A stretch of 13,707 nucleotides of DNA from Burkholderiales bacterium (GTDB lineage Bacteria; Pseudomonadota; Gammaproteobacteria; Burkholderiales; Burkholderiaceae_C). The translations under genes and the position numbers were made by a program. Position 1 is the stretch's first letter; each line of letters starts with the position of its first letter. Location: NCBI GenBank assembly GCA_947448105.1, contig CANFNE010000032.1:1-13707 (forward strand). Reading direction: 5' to 3'. The notes beneath the pieces were generated by a model. It was not told the DNA's origin, searched no databases, and worked only from the letters and a program-made list of their open reading frames with translations. Of the stretch, positions 7,813 to 13,707 are shown in pieces.

Positions 7813-9318
7813 TCATGACCGTGGCTCTTGAGAAGCGGCGTCATTGGTAAACCAATGTTCGCGCGCCTTCATGATCAGGGCCGTGGCTTCGTCCGCAGAC
7901 TGGCCGGTGATTTCTGTAAGTTCGTCGGTGGCCAGATCGGCAAAATCGTCCAGCGTGTTCACGCCAGCTTCGGCCAGTTGGGCAATCTGCTCGGTGCTCA
8001 GGCCAGCCAGATCGCGCAGGTCTTGCGAGACGGCGCCCACGGTTTCTTCACGGGCGATTTCCATCGTCAGCAAGGCATCCTTGGCGCGGGTGCGCAGTTC
8101 GTTGACGGTATCTTCGTCAAAGCTTTCGATTTCCAGCATTTCCTGCAGCGGCACATAAGCCACTTCTTCCAGGCTGGTAAAGCCTTCGGCGATCAGGATG
8201 TCGGCGATTTCTTCGTCCACATCGAGTTTGTCCATGAACAGACGGCGACCCGAATCGGTTTCCACCGCCAGCTTTTGCGCCGATTCGGCGGCGTCCATGA
8301 TGTTGATTTTCCAACCGGTCAGCTCCGACGCCAGGCGCACGTTCTGGCCGCCGCGTCCAATAGCGATCGCCAGATTTTCTTCGTCCACCACCACGTCCAT
8401 GGCGTGGCGCTCTTCGTCCACCACGATGGATGACACATTGGCTGGGGCCAGGGCGCCGATCACAAACTGCGCAGGGTCTTCGCTCCACAACACAATATCA
8501 ACGCGCTCGCCAGCGAGCTCGTTGGTCACGCCGTTGACGCGGGTGCCACGCACGCCAACACAGGTGCCAATCGGGTCTACGCGCTTGTCGTGCGACAGCA
8601 CGGCAATCTTGGCGCGCGAACCAGGGTCACGGGCACACGACTTGATCTCCAACAGGCCTTGCTCGATCTCTGGCACTTCCTGGCGGAACAGCTCGATCAT
8701 GAAGTCAGGCGCCGAGCGCGACAACACGATAGGCGCGCCGCGCAAGGTCAGGTCCACTTCCATGATCATGGCGCGCACACGGTCGCCTGCGCGGAAGTTT
8801 TCCTTGGGGATCATCTCGTTGCGGCGCAAGCGGCCTTCCACGCGACCGCTCTCCACGATCAGATCACCCTTGTCCATGCGTTTGACGGTGCCCACAAAGA
8901 TGTTGTCGCCGCGCGACATAAATTCGTTGAGCAGCATTTCGCGCTCGGCGTCCCGGATTTTTTGCAGAATGACCTGCTTGGCCGCCATGGCACCGATGCG
9001 CCCGATTGGCACCGACTCAATGGGCTCTTCGATGTATTCGTCCACCTCGATGTCAGGAATTTGCTCTTTGGCTTCAAACAGCAAAATTTCTTGGTCGGGC
9101 AACTGCAGACCGGCCTCATCGGGCACCACGTGCCAGCGGCGGAAGGTCTCGTAGTTACCGCTGTCGCGGTCTAAAGCGACGCGGATGTCCACATCGCCCG
9201 CATACAGCTTTTTCGTGGCCTGCGCCAACGCCGCTTCCACGGCGCCGAGCACCACGTCCCGCTCCACGTTTTTCTCACGTGAAATAGCCTCAACCAACAT
9301 CAACAATTCGCGATTCAT
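7813..9318 (-). CDS. nusA: Transcription termination/antitermination protein NusA
   Basis: NusA binds RNA polymerase and nascent RNA; it enhances pausing and hairpin-dependent termination and takes part in rRNA antitermination. The 501 residues match the long gamma/beta-proteobacterial form (E. coli 495). An N-terminal polymerase-binding domain (about 1-125) is followed by S1 (about 136-202) and two KH domains, with GVRG at 255-258 and GRGG at 321-324. Two acidic helix-hairpin-helix-type repeats follow (about 366-416 and 434-486); these AR domains bind the alpha subunit CTD and lambda N in E. coli. The ATG at 9318 has AGGAG nine bases upstream. The gap to the rimP stop is 33 nt. In other bacteria NusA feeds back on this operon, relevant to the leader hairpin at 10031-10070. 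Confidence 0.99.
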   Translation of the reverse strand: MNRELLMLVEAISREKNVERDVVLGAVEAALAQATKKLYAGDVDIRVALDRDSGNYETFRRWHVVPDEAGLQLPDQEILLFEAKEQIPDIEVDEYIEEPIESVPIGRIGAMAAKQVILQKIRDAEREMLLNEFMSRGDNIFVGTVKRMDKGDLIVESGRVEGRLRRNEMIPKENFRAGDRVRAMIMEVDLTLRGAPIVLSRSAPDFMIELFRQEVPEIEQGLLEIKSCARDPGSRAKIAVLSHDKRVDPIGTCVGVRGTRVNGVTNELAGERVDIVLWSEDPAQFVIGALAPANVSSIVVDEERHAMDVVVDEENLAIAIGRGGQNVRLASELTGWKINIMDAAESAQKLAVETDSGRRLFMDKLDVDEEIADILIAEGFTSLEEVAYVPLQEMLEIESFDEDTVNELRTRAKDALLTMEIAREETVGAVSQDLRDLAGLSTEQIAQLAEAGVNTLDDFADLATDELTEITGQSADEATALIMKAREHWFTNDAASQEPRS

Positions 9319-9351
9319 GCCTTGACTCTCCTGAACACTCTATTTCAATGA

Positions 9352-9966
9352 CTACGAAACTGACACATCACCGCCGTGCAACTCTGCACCGGTGCCACGC
9401 CCCTTAAAACTCACAATCGGCGCCAAGCGCGCTTCGCGCAGCTCGTCCAAGCCAAAGCCCAGTGCCTGCAAAGGCGGCGGCACGCGTTTTTTGCTCACGC
9501 GCTGGCCTGGCTTGGGTTCGGGCGCATCGCTCCAGACGATTTGCCAAGCCACCAGTCCCTGCGCGTCTACCAGGCGCTCCAGCGTGCCGCGAAACTTCTT
9601 GCGGCTCGCACTCACGCCGCCAGTGGCAGCCGCACCAATCGGGGCCTTGAGCGTCACATCGACCACTTGGCCGGCAAAACGCTCAAAGTCCGCTGCATGG
9701 CGCAAGGGGCGGTCAATACCGGGGGAGGAGACTTCAAGGCGCCGGTACTCGATGCCATCCACCTCAAGCGCAAACTGCAATTGGCGGGTGACCTTCTCGC
9801 AATCTTCAACCGTGATGAACTGTTCAATCTGAACCTCACCTTCGGTCGCCTGCACCCAGGGCAAGTCAATCGTGATGCGCAACAAGCCGCCGGCCGACCG
9901 GTCGATTTCGACCAGGTCGTAGCCCAGGCCACCCACAATTTGCGCCACGATGTCTTGCAATGCCAC
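9352..9966 (-). CDS. rimP: Ribosome maturation factor RimP, enlarged form (GTG start)
   Basis: RimP is needed for 30S maturation, acting around assembly of S12 and the 16S pseudoknot region. The N-terminal part is typical: GLGYDLVEIDRSAGGLLRIT (13-32), EDCEKVTRQL (54-63) and the diagnostic EVSSPGIDRPL (78-88). The protein is 204 residues, about 50 longer than E. coli RimP. By eye the extra length is a short Gly/Ala insert (about 111-120), a basic/proline-rich insert in the C-terminal SH3-like domain (about 148-172) and a C-terminal tail after about 190. The start is a GTG at 9966 (GTG-GCA-TTG-CAA), with GGA about ten bases upstream. No better in-frame ATG lies before it. It is the first gene of the cluster; the upstream leader carries a -10-like element and a hairpin. 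Confidence 0.95.
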   Translation of the reverse strand: MALQDIVAQIVGGLGYDLVEIDRSAGGLLRITIDLPWVQATEGEVQIEQFITVEDCEKVTRQLQFALEVDGIEYRRLEVSSPGIDRPLRHAADFERFAGQVVDVTLKAPIGAAATGGVSASRKKFRGTLERLVDAQGLVAWQIVWSDAPEPKPGQRVSKKRVPPPLQALGFGLDELREARLAPIVSFKGRGTGAELHGGDVSVS

Positions 9967-10030
9967 GTCCGTTTAATCCGCTTCAATCAGCGATGCCAGG
10001 GGCTCGCGCACCGGGTATCAAAAAACAATC

Positions 10031-10070
10031 GACCAAAAAAAACGGGCGGTAAATACCCGCCCGTTTGGTC
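10031..10070 (-). terminator. Terminator-like hairpin with U8 tract in the rimP operon leader (possible attenuator)
   Basis: Read on the minus strand, CGGGCGG (arm 10057-10063) and CCGCCCG (arm 10043-10049) form a GC stem, extended by an AAA/TTT pairing and followed directly by eight T residues (10035-10042). An outer GACC/GGTC pairing (10031-10034 and 10067-10070) closes the structure around the T tract. On the plus strand the hairpin is followed by only three T residues, so it looks built for the rimP direction. No gene ends just upstream of it on the minus strand, so termination here would act on the operon's own leader or on an unannotated short RNA. Confidence 0.7.
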
Positions 10071-10081
10071 GTGAAGCGCGG

Positions 10082-10087
10082 ATTGTA
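10082..10087 (-). promoter_or_regulatory. Probable -10 element of the rimP operon promoter
   Basis: TACAAT on the minus strand differs from the sigma-70 consensus TATAAT at one base and is about 115 nt before the rimP start. I see no good -35 at 16-18 nt spacing. A start site near 10072-10077 would place the leader hairpin at the very 5' end of the transcript. The assignment is by eye only. Confidence 0.4.
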
Positions 10088-10198
10088 GCCTAGAAAGCCT
10101 GTGAAGAGCGTTGATTCTCTTGGCTTTTCCCGCCACCATGCGCTGGCGCAGCAGGCTTTGGCGGATGCGAGCGCACCCACCGGGAGGGCAAAAACGCA

Positions 10199-10207
10199 TG
10201 CGACAAT
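10199..10207 (+). promoter_or_regulatory. Possible extended -10 element of fabI
   Basis: TGCGACAAT fits a TG-N extended -10 with hexamer GACAAT (four of six to consensus). It would give a 5' leader of about 30 nt, room enough for the AGAGGA ribosome binding site at 10234-10239. There is no clear -35. The AT-rich CAATAT closer to the gene would leave too short a leader. Confidence 0.35.
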
Positions 10208-10244
10208 TCCGCGCAGATTTTTCAATATTTATCAGAGGACTGAC

Positions 10245-11027
10245 ATGGGCTTTTTAGCAGGCAAGAAATTGTTGATCACCGGCGTGTTGTCCAACCGCTC
10301 CATTGCCTACGGCATCGCCAAGGCCTGCCACGCGCAGGGCGCAGAGCTGGCTTTCAGCTATGTGGGCGAGCGCTTCAGAGACCGGATCACCGAATTTGCC
10401 GCCGACTTTGGATCAACGCTGGTCTTTGACTGCGACGTGGGCGACGACGCGCAGATCGACAAGCTTTTTTCCGACCTGGCCACGCACTGGCCGAGGTTTG
10501 ATGGCTTTGTGCACAGCATAGGCTTTGCCCCACGCGAGGCGATTGCCGGCAACTTTCTCGAAGGTCTGAGCCGCGAGGGCTTCAAAATTGCACACGACAT
10601 CAGCGCCTATAGCTTCCCCGCCATGGCCAAGGCGGCCCTGCCCTACCTCAACCCCAAATCCGCACTGCTGACGCTAACCTACCTGGGCGCCGAGCGCATC
10701 ATCCCCAACTACAACACCATGGGCCTGGCCAAGGCTTCGCTGGAATCGTCGGTGCGCTACCTGGCTGAAGCCGTGGGTGACAAAGACATCCGCGTCAACG
10801 GCATCAGCGCCGGCCCCATCAAGACGCTGGCGGCCAGCGGCATTAAGGACTTTGGCAAGTTGCTGGGCATGGTGGCGGCGGCCTCTCCCATCCGCCGCAA
10901 CGTGACCACCGAAGATGTAGGCAACGTGGCCGCCTTTTTGCTAAGCGACCTGGCCAGCGGGGTGACCGCCGAAATCACCTATGTGGACGGCGGCTACAGC
11001 AAGACCATGGGCGTTACCAGCACCTGA
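10245..11027 (+). CDS. fabI: Enoyl-[acyl-carrier-protein] reductase (NADH) FabI
   Basis: FabI reduces the trans-2-enoyl-ACP double bond, the last step of each fatty acid elongation round, and is the target of triclosan and isoniazid-type inhibitors. The 260-residue product is an atypical short-chain dehydrogenase. The nucleotide-binding motif ITGVLSNRSIAYGIA covers 11-25. The catalytic set Y146, Y156 and K163 (in LTYLGAE and PNYNTMGLAKASLE) falls on the same residue numbers as E. coli FabI. Gly93 (HSIGFAP), the residue whose change to Val gives triclosan resistance in E. coli, is intact. VNGISAGPIKTLAASGI and a C-terminal ITYVDGGYS are also family marks. The ATG at 10245 has AGAGGA five bases upstream. 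The frame is open back to 10101, but those codons lie in the control region and do not look like FabI. It is a single-gene unit ended by the terminator at 11057-11088. Confidence 0.98.
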   Translation: MGFLAGKKLLITGVLSNRSIAYGIAKACHAQGAELAFSYVGERFRDRITEFAADFGSTLVFDCDVGDDAQIDKLFSDLATHWPRFDGFVHSIGFAPREAIAGNFLEGLSREGFKIAHDISAYSFPAMAKAALPYLNPKSALLTLTYLGAERIIPNYNTMGLAKASLESSVRYLAEAVGDKDIRVNGISAGPIKTLAASGIKDFGKLLGMVAAASPIRRNVTTEDVGNVAAFLLSDLASGVTAEITYVDGGYSKTMGVTST

Positions 11028-11056
11028 GAGATCCAGGGCTATGGTCCTGGTTCCTG

Positions 11057-11088
11057 AAAAAAGAGCGCCTTGAGGGCGCTCTTTTTTT
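11057..11088. terminator. Bidirectional Rho-independent terminator between fabI and the decarboxylase gene
   Basis: GAGCGCC (11063-11069) and GGCGCTC (11075-11081) form a stem with a five-base loop. It is flanked by A6 on the left and T7 on the right, so each strand ends in a U tract. It lies 29 nt after the fabI stop and 19 nt after the stop of the convergent gene, and serves both. Confidence 0.92.
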
Positions 11089-11107
11089 GCGTGCTTTGGG
11101 CGCAGGG

Positions 11108-13378
11108 TTAAAGCTTCACGCAATCCGCAAAGTAATGCTTCTTGCCGTCGGCGTCTTCTTCTTCCACCAGGCCGTGTATGTCGGTCTCAAAACCGGGGCA
11201 CTGGGTGTTGAACTCGCGTGAAAACTTGAGGTAGTCCACGATCTTTTTGTTGAACACTTCGCCCGGAATCAGCAAAGGAATACCCGGTGGGTAGGGCGTG
11301 ACCAGCCCTACGGTGATGCGCCCCTCCAGATGGTCAATCTCCACGCGCTCGGTTTTGCGCAGGGCGATGTGGGCGTAGGCGTCGCTGGGCTTCATGGCCG
11401 GGGTCAGGTCGCTCAGGTACATGTCGGTGGTCAGGCGCGCGATGTCGTACTTGGCGTACAGCGCGTGCAGGTGCTGGCACAGGTCGGCCAGGCCCATTTT
11501 TTCGTAGCGCGGGTGCTTTTTGCAGAACTCCGGCAGGATGCGCCACATGGGCTGGTTCTTGTCGTAGTCGTCCTTGAACTGCTGCAGCGCGGTCAACATG
11601 CTGTTCCAACGGCCCTTGGTAATGCCGATGGTGAACATGATGAAGAAGCTGTACAGACCGGTCTTTTCGACCACCACGCCGTGCTCGGCCAAAAACTTGG
11701 TCACGATGCTGGCCGGAATGCCGGTCTTGGCAAACTTGCCGTTCAGGTCCATGCCGGGCGTGACGATGGTGGCCTTGATCGGGTCCAACATATTGAAGCC
11801 CGCGGCCATCTTGCCAAAGCCGTGCCAGTTGGCCTTGACGCTCTTGCCTTCGGCCTTGAGCACCCAGTCGGACGCACGGCCAATGCCTTCGTCGGCCAGT
11901 TTGTCCGGGCCCCAGACCTTGAACCACCAGTCGTCGCCGTATTCCTCGTCCACTTTGCGCATGGCGCGGCGAAAGTCGAGTGCTTCGGCAATGCTTTCTT
12001 CCACCAGCGCGGTGCCGCCGGGCGGCTCCATCATGGCTGCGGCCACGTCGCAGCTGGCAATGATGCTGTACTGAGGGCTGGTGGACGTGTGCATGAGGTA
12101 GGCCTCATTGAAGAGGTGGCGGTCAAGCTTGACAGTTTGCGAGTCCTGCACCAGCACGTGGCTGGCCTGGCTGATGCCGGCCAGCAGCTTGTGGATGGAC
12201 TGGGTGGAATACACCATGGCGTGCTTGGGGCGCGCACGCTTTTTGCCCATGGCGTGGTAGGTGCCATAAAACGGATGAAAGGCGGCGTGGGGCAGCCAGG
12301 CTTCGTCAAAGTGGATGTTTTCCACATAGCCGTCCACCATCTTCTTGACGGTTTCGGTGTTGTACAAAACACCGTCGTACGTGGACTGGGTGATGGTCAG
12401 CACGCGCGGTTTGATGTTTTTGGTGTCCACGCCTTGGAGCAGCGGGTTGGCCGCGATCTTGGCTTGGATGGCGGCGGGCTCAAACTCGCTTTGCGGAATC
12501 GGGCCGATGATGCCGAAGTGGTTGCGCGTGGGCTTGAGAAACACCGGAATCGCGCCGGTCATGATGATGGCGTGAAGAATGGACTTGTGGCAGTTGCGGT
12601 CCACCACCACCACGTCGCCCGGAGCCACCGTGTGGTGCCAGACCATTTTGTTGCTGGTGCTGGTGCCGTTGGTCACGAAAAAGCAGTGGTCGGCGTTAAA
12701 AATGCGCGCCGCGTTGCGCTCGCTCGCACCAATGGCACCGTTGTGGTCGAGCAACTGACCTAACTCTTCCACCGAGTTGCAGACGTCGGCGCGCAGCATG
12801 TTCTCCCCAAAGAACTGGTGGAACATCTGGCCCACCGGACTCTTCAAAAACGCCACCCCGCCCGAGTGGCCAGGGCAATGCCAGGAGTACGAGCCGTCGT
12901 CCGCGTAGTCCAGCAGCGCTTTGAAGAACGGTGGCTGCACGCCCTCAAGATAGCTCTTGGCCTCGCGGATGATGTGGCGGGCCACAAATTCGGGCGTGTC
13001 CTCGAACATGTGGATAAATCCGTGCAGCTCGCGCAGGATGTCGTTGGGAATGTGGCGGCTGGTTTTGGTCTCGCCGTACACATAAATAGGAACGTCCAAA
13101 TTCTTGCGGCGCACTTCTTCAATAAAGTGGCGCAGATTCAACACGGCAGGATCGAGGTCCGGTCCGGGCGTGAACTCTTCGTCGTCAATCGACAGGATGA
13201 AGGCACTGGCGCGGCTTTGCTGCTGCGCAAACTGGCTCAGGTCGCCGTAGCTGGTGACGCCCAGCACCTCAAAGCCCTCGGATTCAATGGCCTGGGCCAG
13301 CGCGCGAATGCCTAGTCCGGAGGTGTTTTCCGAGCGAAAGTCTTCATCAATGATGATGATGGGGAAACGAAACTTCAT
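11108..13378 (-). CDS. PLP-dependent Orn/Lys/Arg decarboxylase, group III (AdiA/LdcA/CadA family)
   Basis: Decarboxylates a basic amino acid (arginine to agmatine, lysine to cadaverine, or ornithine to putrescine) for polyamine supply or pH balance. The 756 residues match the large bacterial class. Residues 1-130 form the response-regulator-like wing domain (opening KFRFPIIIIDEDFRSEN). The PLP-binding major domain follows, with WHCPGHSGG (166-174), TNGTSTSNK (236-244), VVVDRNCHKS (257-266), HFDEAW (356-361) holding the PLP-ring aspartate D358, and STQSIHK (391-397), where K397 is the Schiff-base lysine. The C-terminal domain includes PYPPGIPLLIPGE and PGFETDIHG. RNHFGIIGPI resembles AdiA, while PIPQSEF and LDPIKAT resemble CadA, so I do not name the substrate. 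I chose the ATG at 13378, which has GGAG nine bases upstream, over a TTG at 13396. No antiporter gene adjoins it in the window. Confidence 0.93.
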   Translation of the reverse strand: MKFRFPIIIIDEDFRSENTSGLGIRALAQAIESEGFEVLGVTSYGDLSQFAQQQSRASAFILSIDDEEFTPGPDLDPAVLNLRHFIEEVRRKNLDVPIYVYGETKTSRHIPNDILRELHGFIHMFEDTPEFVARHIIREAKSYLEGVQPPFFKALLDYADDGSYSWHCPGHSGGVAFLKSPVGQMFHQFFGENMLRADVCNSVEELGQLLDHNGAIGASERNAARIFNADHCFFVTNGTSTSNKMVWHHTVAPGDVVVVDRNCHKSILHAIIMTGAIPVFLKPTRNHFGIIGPIPQSEFEPAAIQAKIAANPLLQGVDTKNIKPRVLTITQSTYDGVLYNTETVKKMVDGYVENIHFDEAWLPHAAFHPFYGTYHAMGKKRARPKHAMVYSTQSIHKLLAGISQASHVLVQDSQTVKLDRHLFNEAYLMHTSTSPQYSIIASCDVAAAMMEPPGGTALVEESIAEALDFRRAMRKVDEEYGDDWWFKVWGPDKLADEGIGRASDWVLKAEGKSVKANWHGFGKMAAGFNMLDPIKATIVTPGMDLNGKFAKTGIPASIVTKFLAEHGVVVEKTGLYSFFIMFTIGITKGRWNSMLTALQQFKDDYDKNQPMWRILPEFCKKHPRYEKMGLADLCQHLHALYAKYDIARLTTDMYLSDLTPAMKPSDAYAHIALRKTERVEIDHLEGRITVGLVTPYPPGIPLLIPGEVFNKKIVDYLKFSREFNTQCPGFETDIHGLVEEEDADGKKHYFADCVKL

Positions 13379-13520
13379 CAGGGGGCGCTCCAGCAAATGG
13401 CCAGTAAAAGGGTGAGGAGCGCGAAGTGTAAGGACTTATTGCGACGCTCCCGCTGCGCTGCAACATTTCTGGCGCCCGCAGCGGTCTGCGTCTAGTGAAA
13501 GCCACCCATTGCAGCGGGGC
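13379..13520 (-). promoter_or_regulatory. Upstream region of the decarboxylase gene
   Basis: This 142-nt stretch between the decarboxylase start and the tRNA-Ser terminator must hold the gene's promoter. It contains GGAG (13388-13391, minus strand) as ribosome binding site and a perfect 8-base inverted repeat (CCGCTGCG at 13450-13457, CGCAGCGG at 13477-13484). A weak TTGCAG / 17 nt / AATAAG pair on the minus strand overlaps one arm. No open frame here is credible. Confidence 0.4.
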
Positions 13521-13550
13521 AAAAAAAAGGACCCCAAAGGGTCCTTTTTT
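13521..13550 (-). terminator. Rho-independent terminator after tRNA-Ser
   Basis: On the minus strand, GGACCC and GGGTCC arms (13539-13544 and 13529-13534) around a four-base loop are followed by a run of eight T residues (13521-13528). It lies about 15 nt after the tRNA 3' end. The plus strand also shows a T6 tract, so it may work both ways. Confidence 0.88.
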
Positions 13551-13560
13551 CGTTTGCTTC

Positions 13561-13650
13561 TGGCGGAGAAGGCGGGATTCGAACCCGCGGAGGGTTTTAC
13601 CCCTCGCACGCTTTCCAGGCGTGTGACTTAAACCGCTCATCCACCTCTCC
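13561..13650 (-). tRNA. tRNA-Ser with anticodon GGA
   Basis: A complete 90-nt tRNA with encoded CCA (complement of TGG at 13561-13563). The acceptor GGAGAGG pairs with CTTCTCC with one G-U. The anticodon stem is CACGC/GCGTG around the loop CTGGAAA, giving anticodon GGA, which reads UCC and UCU. A long variable arm (GAGGG/CCCTC) shows a class II tRNA, and the T-arm is GCGGG-TTCGAAT-CCCGC. The discriminator base is G, as expected for serine tRNAs. The minus-strand sequence upstream has an AT-rich GTTAAACT about 20 nt before the 5' end that may be part of its promoter, but this is weak. An intrinsic terminator follows. Confidence 0.96.
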
Positions 13651-13707
13651 AGAGCCGCCGAGTTTAACCTGCAAACGCGCTTGTTTCTGGCTAGCTGCGC
13701 AAATTCA

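Larger units (their letters stand above)
9967..10244. promoter_or_regulatory. Divergent control region between rimP operon and fabI
   Basis: This 278-nt interval separates two divergent transcription units. It holds a minus-strand -10-like TACAAT, a plus-strand extended -10-like TGCGACAAT, a terminator-like hairpin at the start of the rimP leader, a 12-base near-palindrome TGCGCTGGCGCA (10139-10150), and the two ribosome binding sites. No tRNA gene is present, unlike E. coli, where metY precedes rimP. Open frames crossing it run through the hairpin and show no protein-like features. Confidence 0.7.

Noticed and set aside
9973..10008. Twelve-codon GTG frame (VREPLASLIEAD) just before rimP, considered as a leader peptide
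   Set aside because: No ribosome binding site, no run of regulatory codons, and very short; chance is more likely.
10096..10125. Weak nested inverted repeat (AGCC...AAGAG...CTCTT...GGCT) near the expected -35 of the rimP promoter
   Set aside because: Arms of only 4-5 bases with an unpaired bulge; too weak to call an operator.
9983..10225. Minus-strand 80-codon frame with a signal-peptide-like start before rimP
   Set aside because: It runs straight through the terminator hairpin and the -10-like element, and its later residues are not protein-like. The hydrophobic start is probably chance.
10101..10244. Longer FabI frame starting in the control region
   Set aside because: The added 48 codons do not resemble FabI, whose normal N-terminus and ribosome binding site fit 10245 exactly.
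9967..10244. Searched for a metY-like tRNA upstream of rimP, as in E. coli
   Set aside because: No T-loop consensus, acceptor pairing or CCA end is visible in this interval.
11330..12763. Long open frame (477 codons) antisense to the decarboxylase gene
   Set aside because: Shadow of the well-supported decarboxylase; composition is typical of an antisense frame.
13347..13640. Minus-strand 97-codon frame over the tRNA-Ser gene and its terminator
   Set aside because: It overlaps a complete tRNA and an intrinsic terminator; not a gene.

Overview
The window is high-GC chromosomal DNA from what looks like a beta-proteobacterium of the order Burkholderiales, most likely Comamonadaceae (Rhodoferax/Polaromonas/Acidovorax type). 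This rests on the gene order, on the protein flavour of SmpB, RimP and the decarboxylase, and on TACAAT-like promoter elements; it is an inference, not a database match. Nearly all the DNA is core housekeeping sequence. I see no phage, IS element, CRISPR array, toxin-antitoxin pair or defence module, and I did not find an undescribed multi-gene system.

Layout: (1) 1-315, plus strand, the 3' part of smpB (trans-translation), cut by the window edge. (2) 366-1463, minus strand, a HIBCH-like acyl-CoA hydrolase of the crotonase fold, transcribed towards smpB. (3) 1514-9966, minus strand, the ribosome/transcription cluster read rimP - nusA - infB - rbfA - truB - typA, ending at a clear intrinsic terminator (1514-1540). 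(4) 9967-10244, a divergent control region with a likely -10 element in each direction and a strong hairpin plus U8 tract (10031-10070) at the very start of the rimP leader. (5) 10245-11027, plus strand, fabI. (6) A two-way terminator (11057-11088) shared by fabI and the convergent gene at 11108-13378, a 756-residue PLP-dependent basic amino acid decarboxylase. (7) 13561-13650, minus strand, tRNA-Ser(GGA) with its own terminator (13521-13550).

How the genes work together: rimP, rbfA and truB serve 30S maturation and tRNA modification, infB starts translation, nusA couples RNA polymerase to RNA processing and termination, and typA is a ribosome-binding GTPase. Together with smpB and tRNA-Ser, most of the window serves the translation apparatus. 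FabI (fatty acid elongation), the HIBCH-like enzyme (probably valine breakdown) and the decarboxylase (polyamines or acid/pH balance) are single-gene metabolic units between them. The most interesting signal is the promoter-proximal terminator-like hairpin in the rimP-nusA-infB leader. Lesser points are an SD-proximal hairpin before rbfA, an enlarged RimP, and a lone decarboxylase of unclear substrate.
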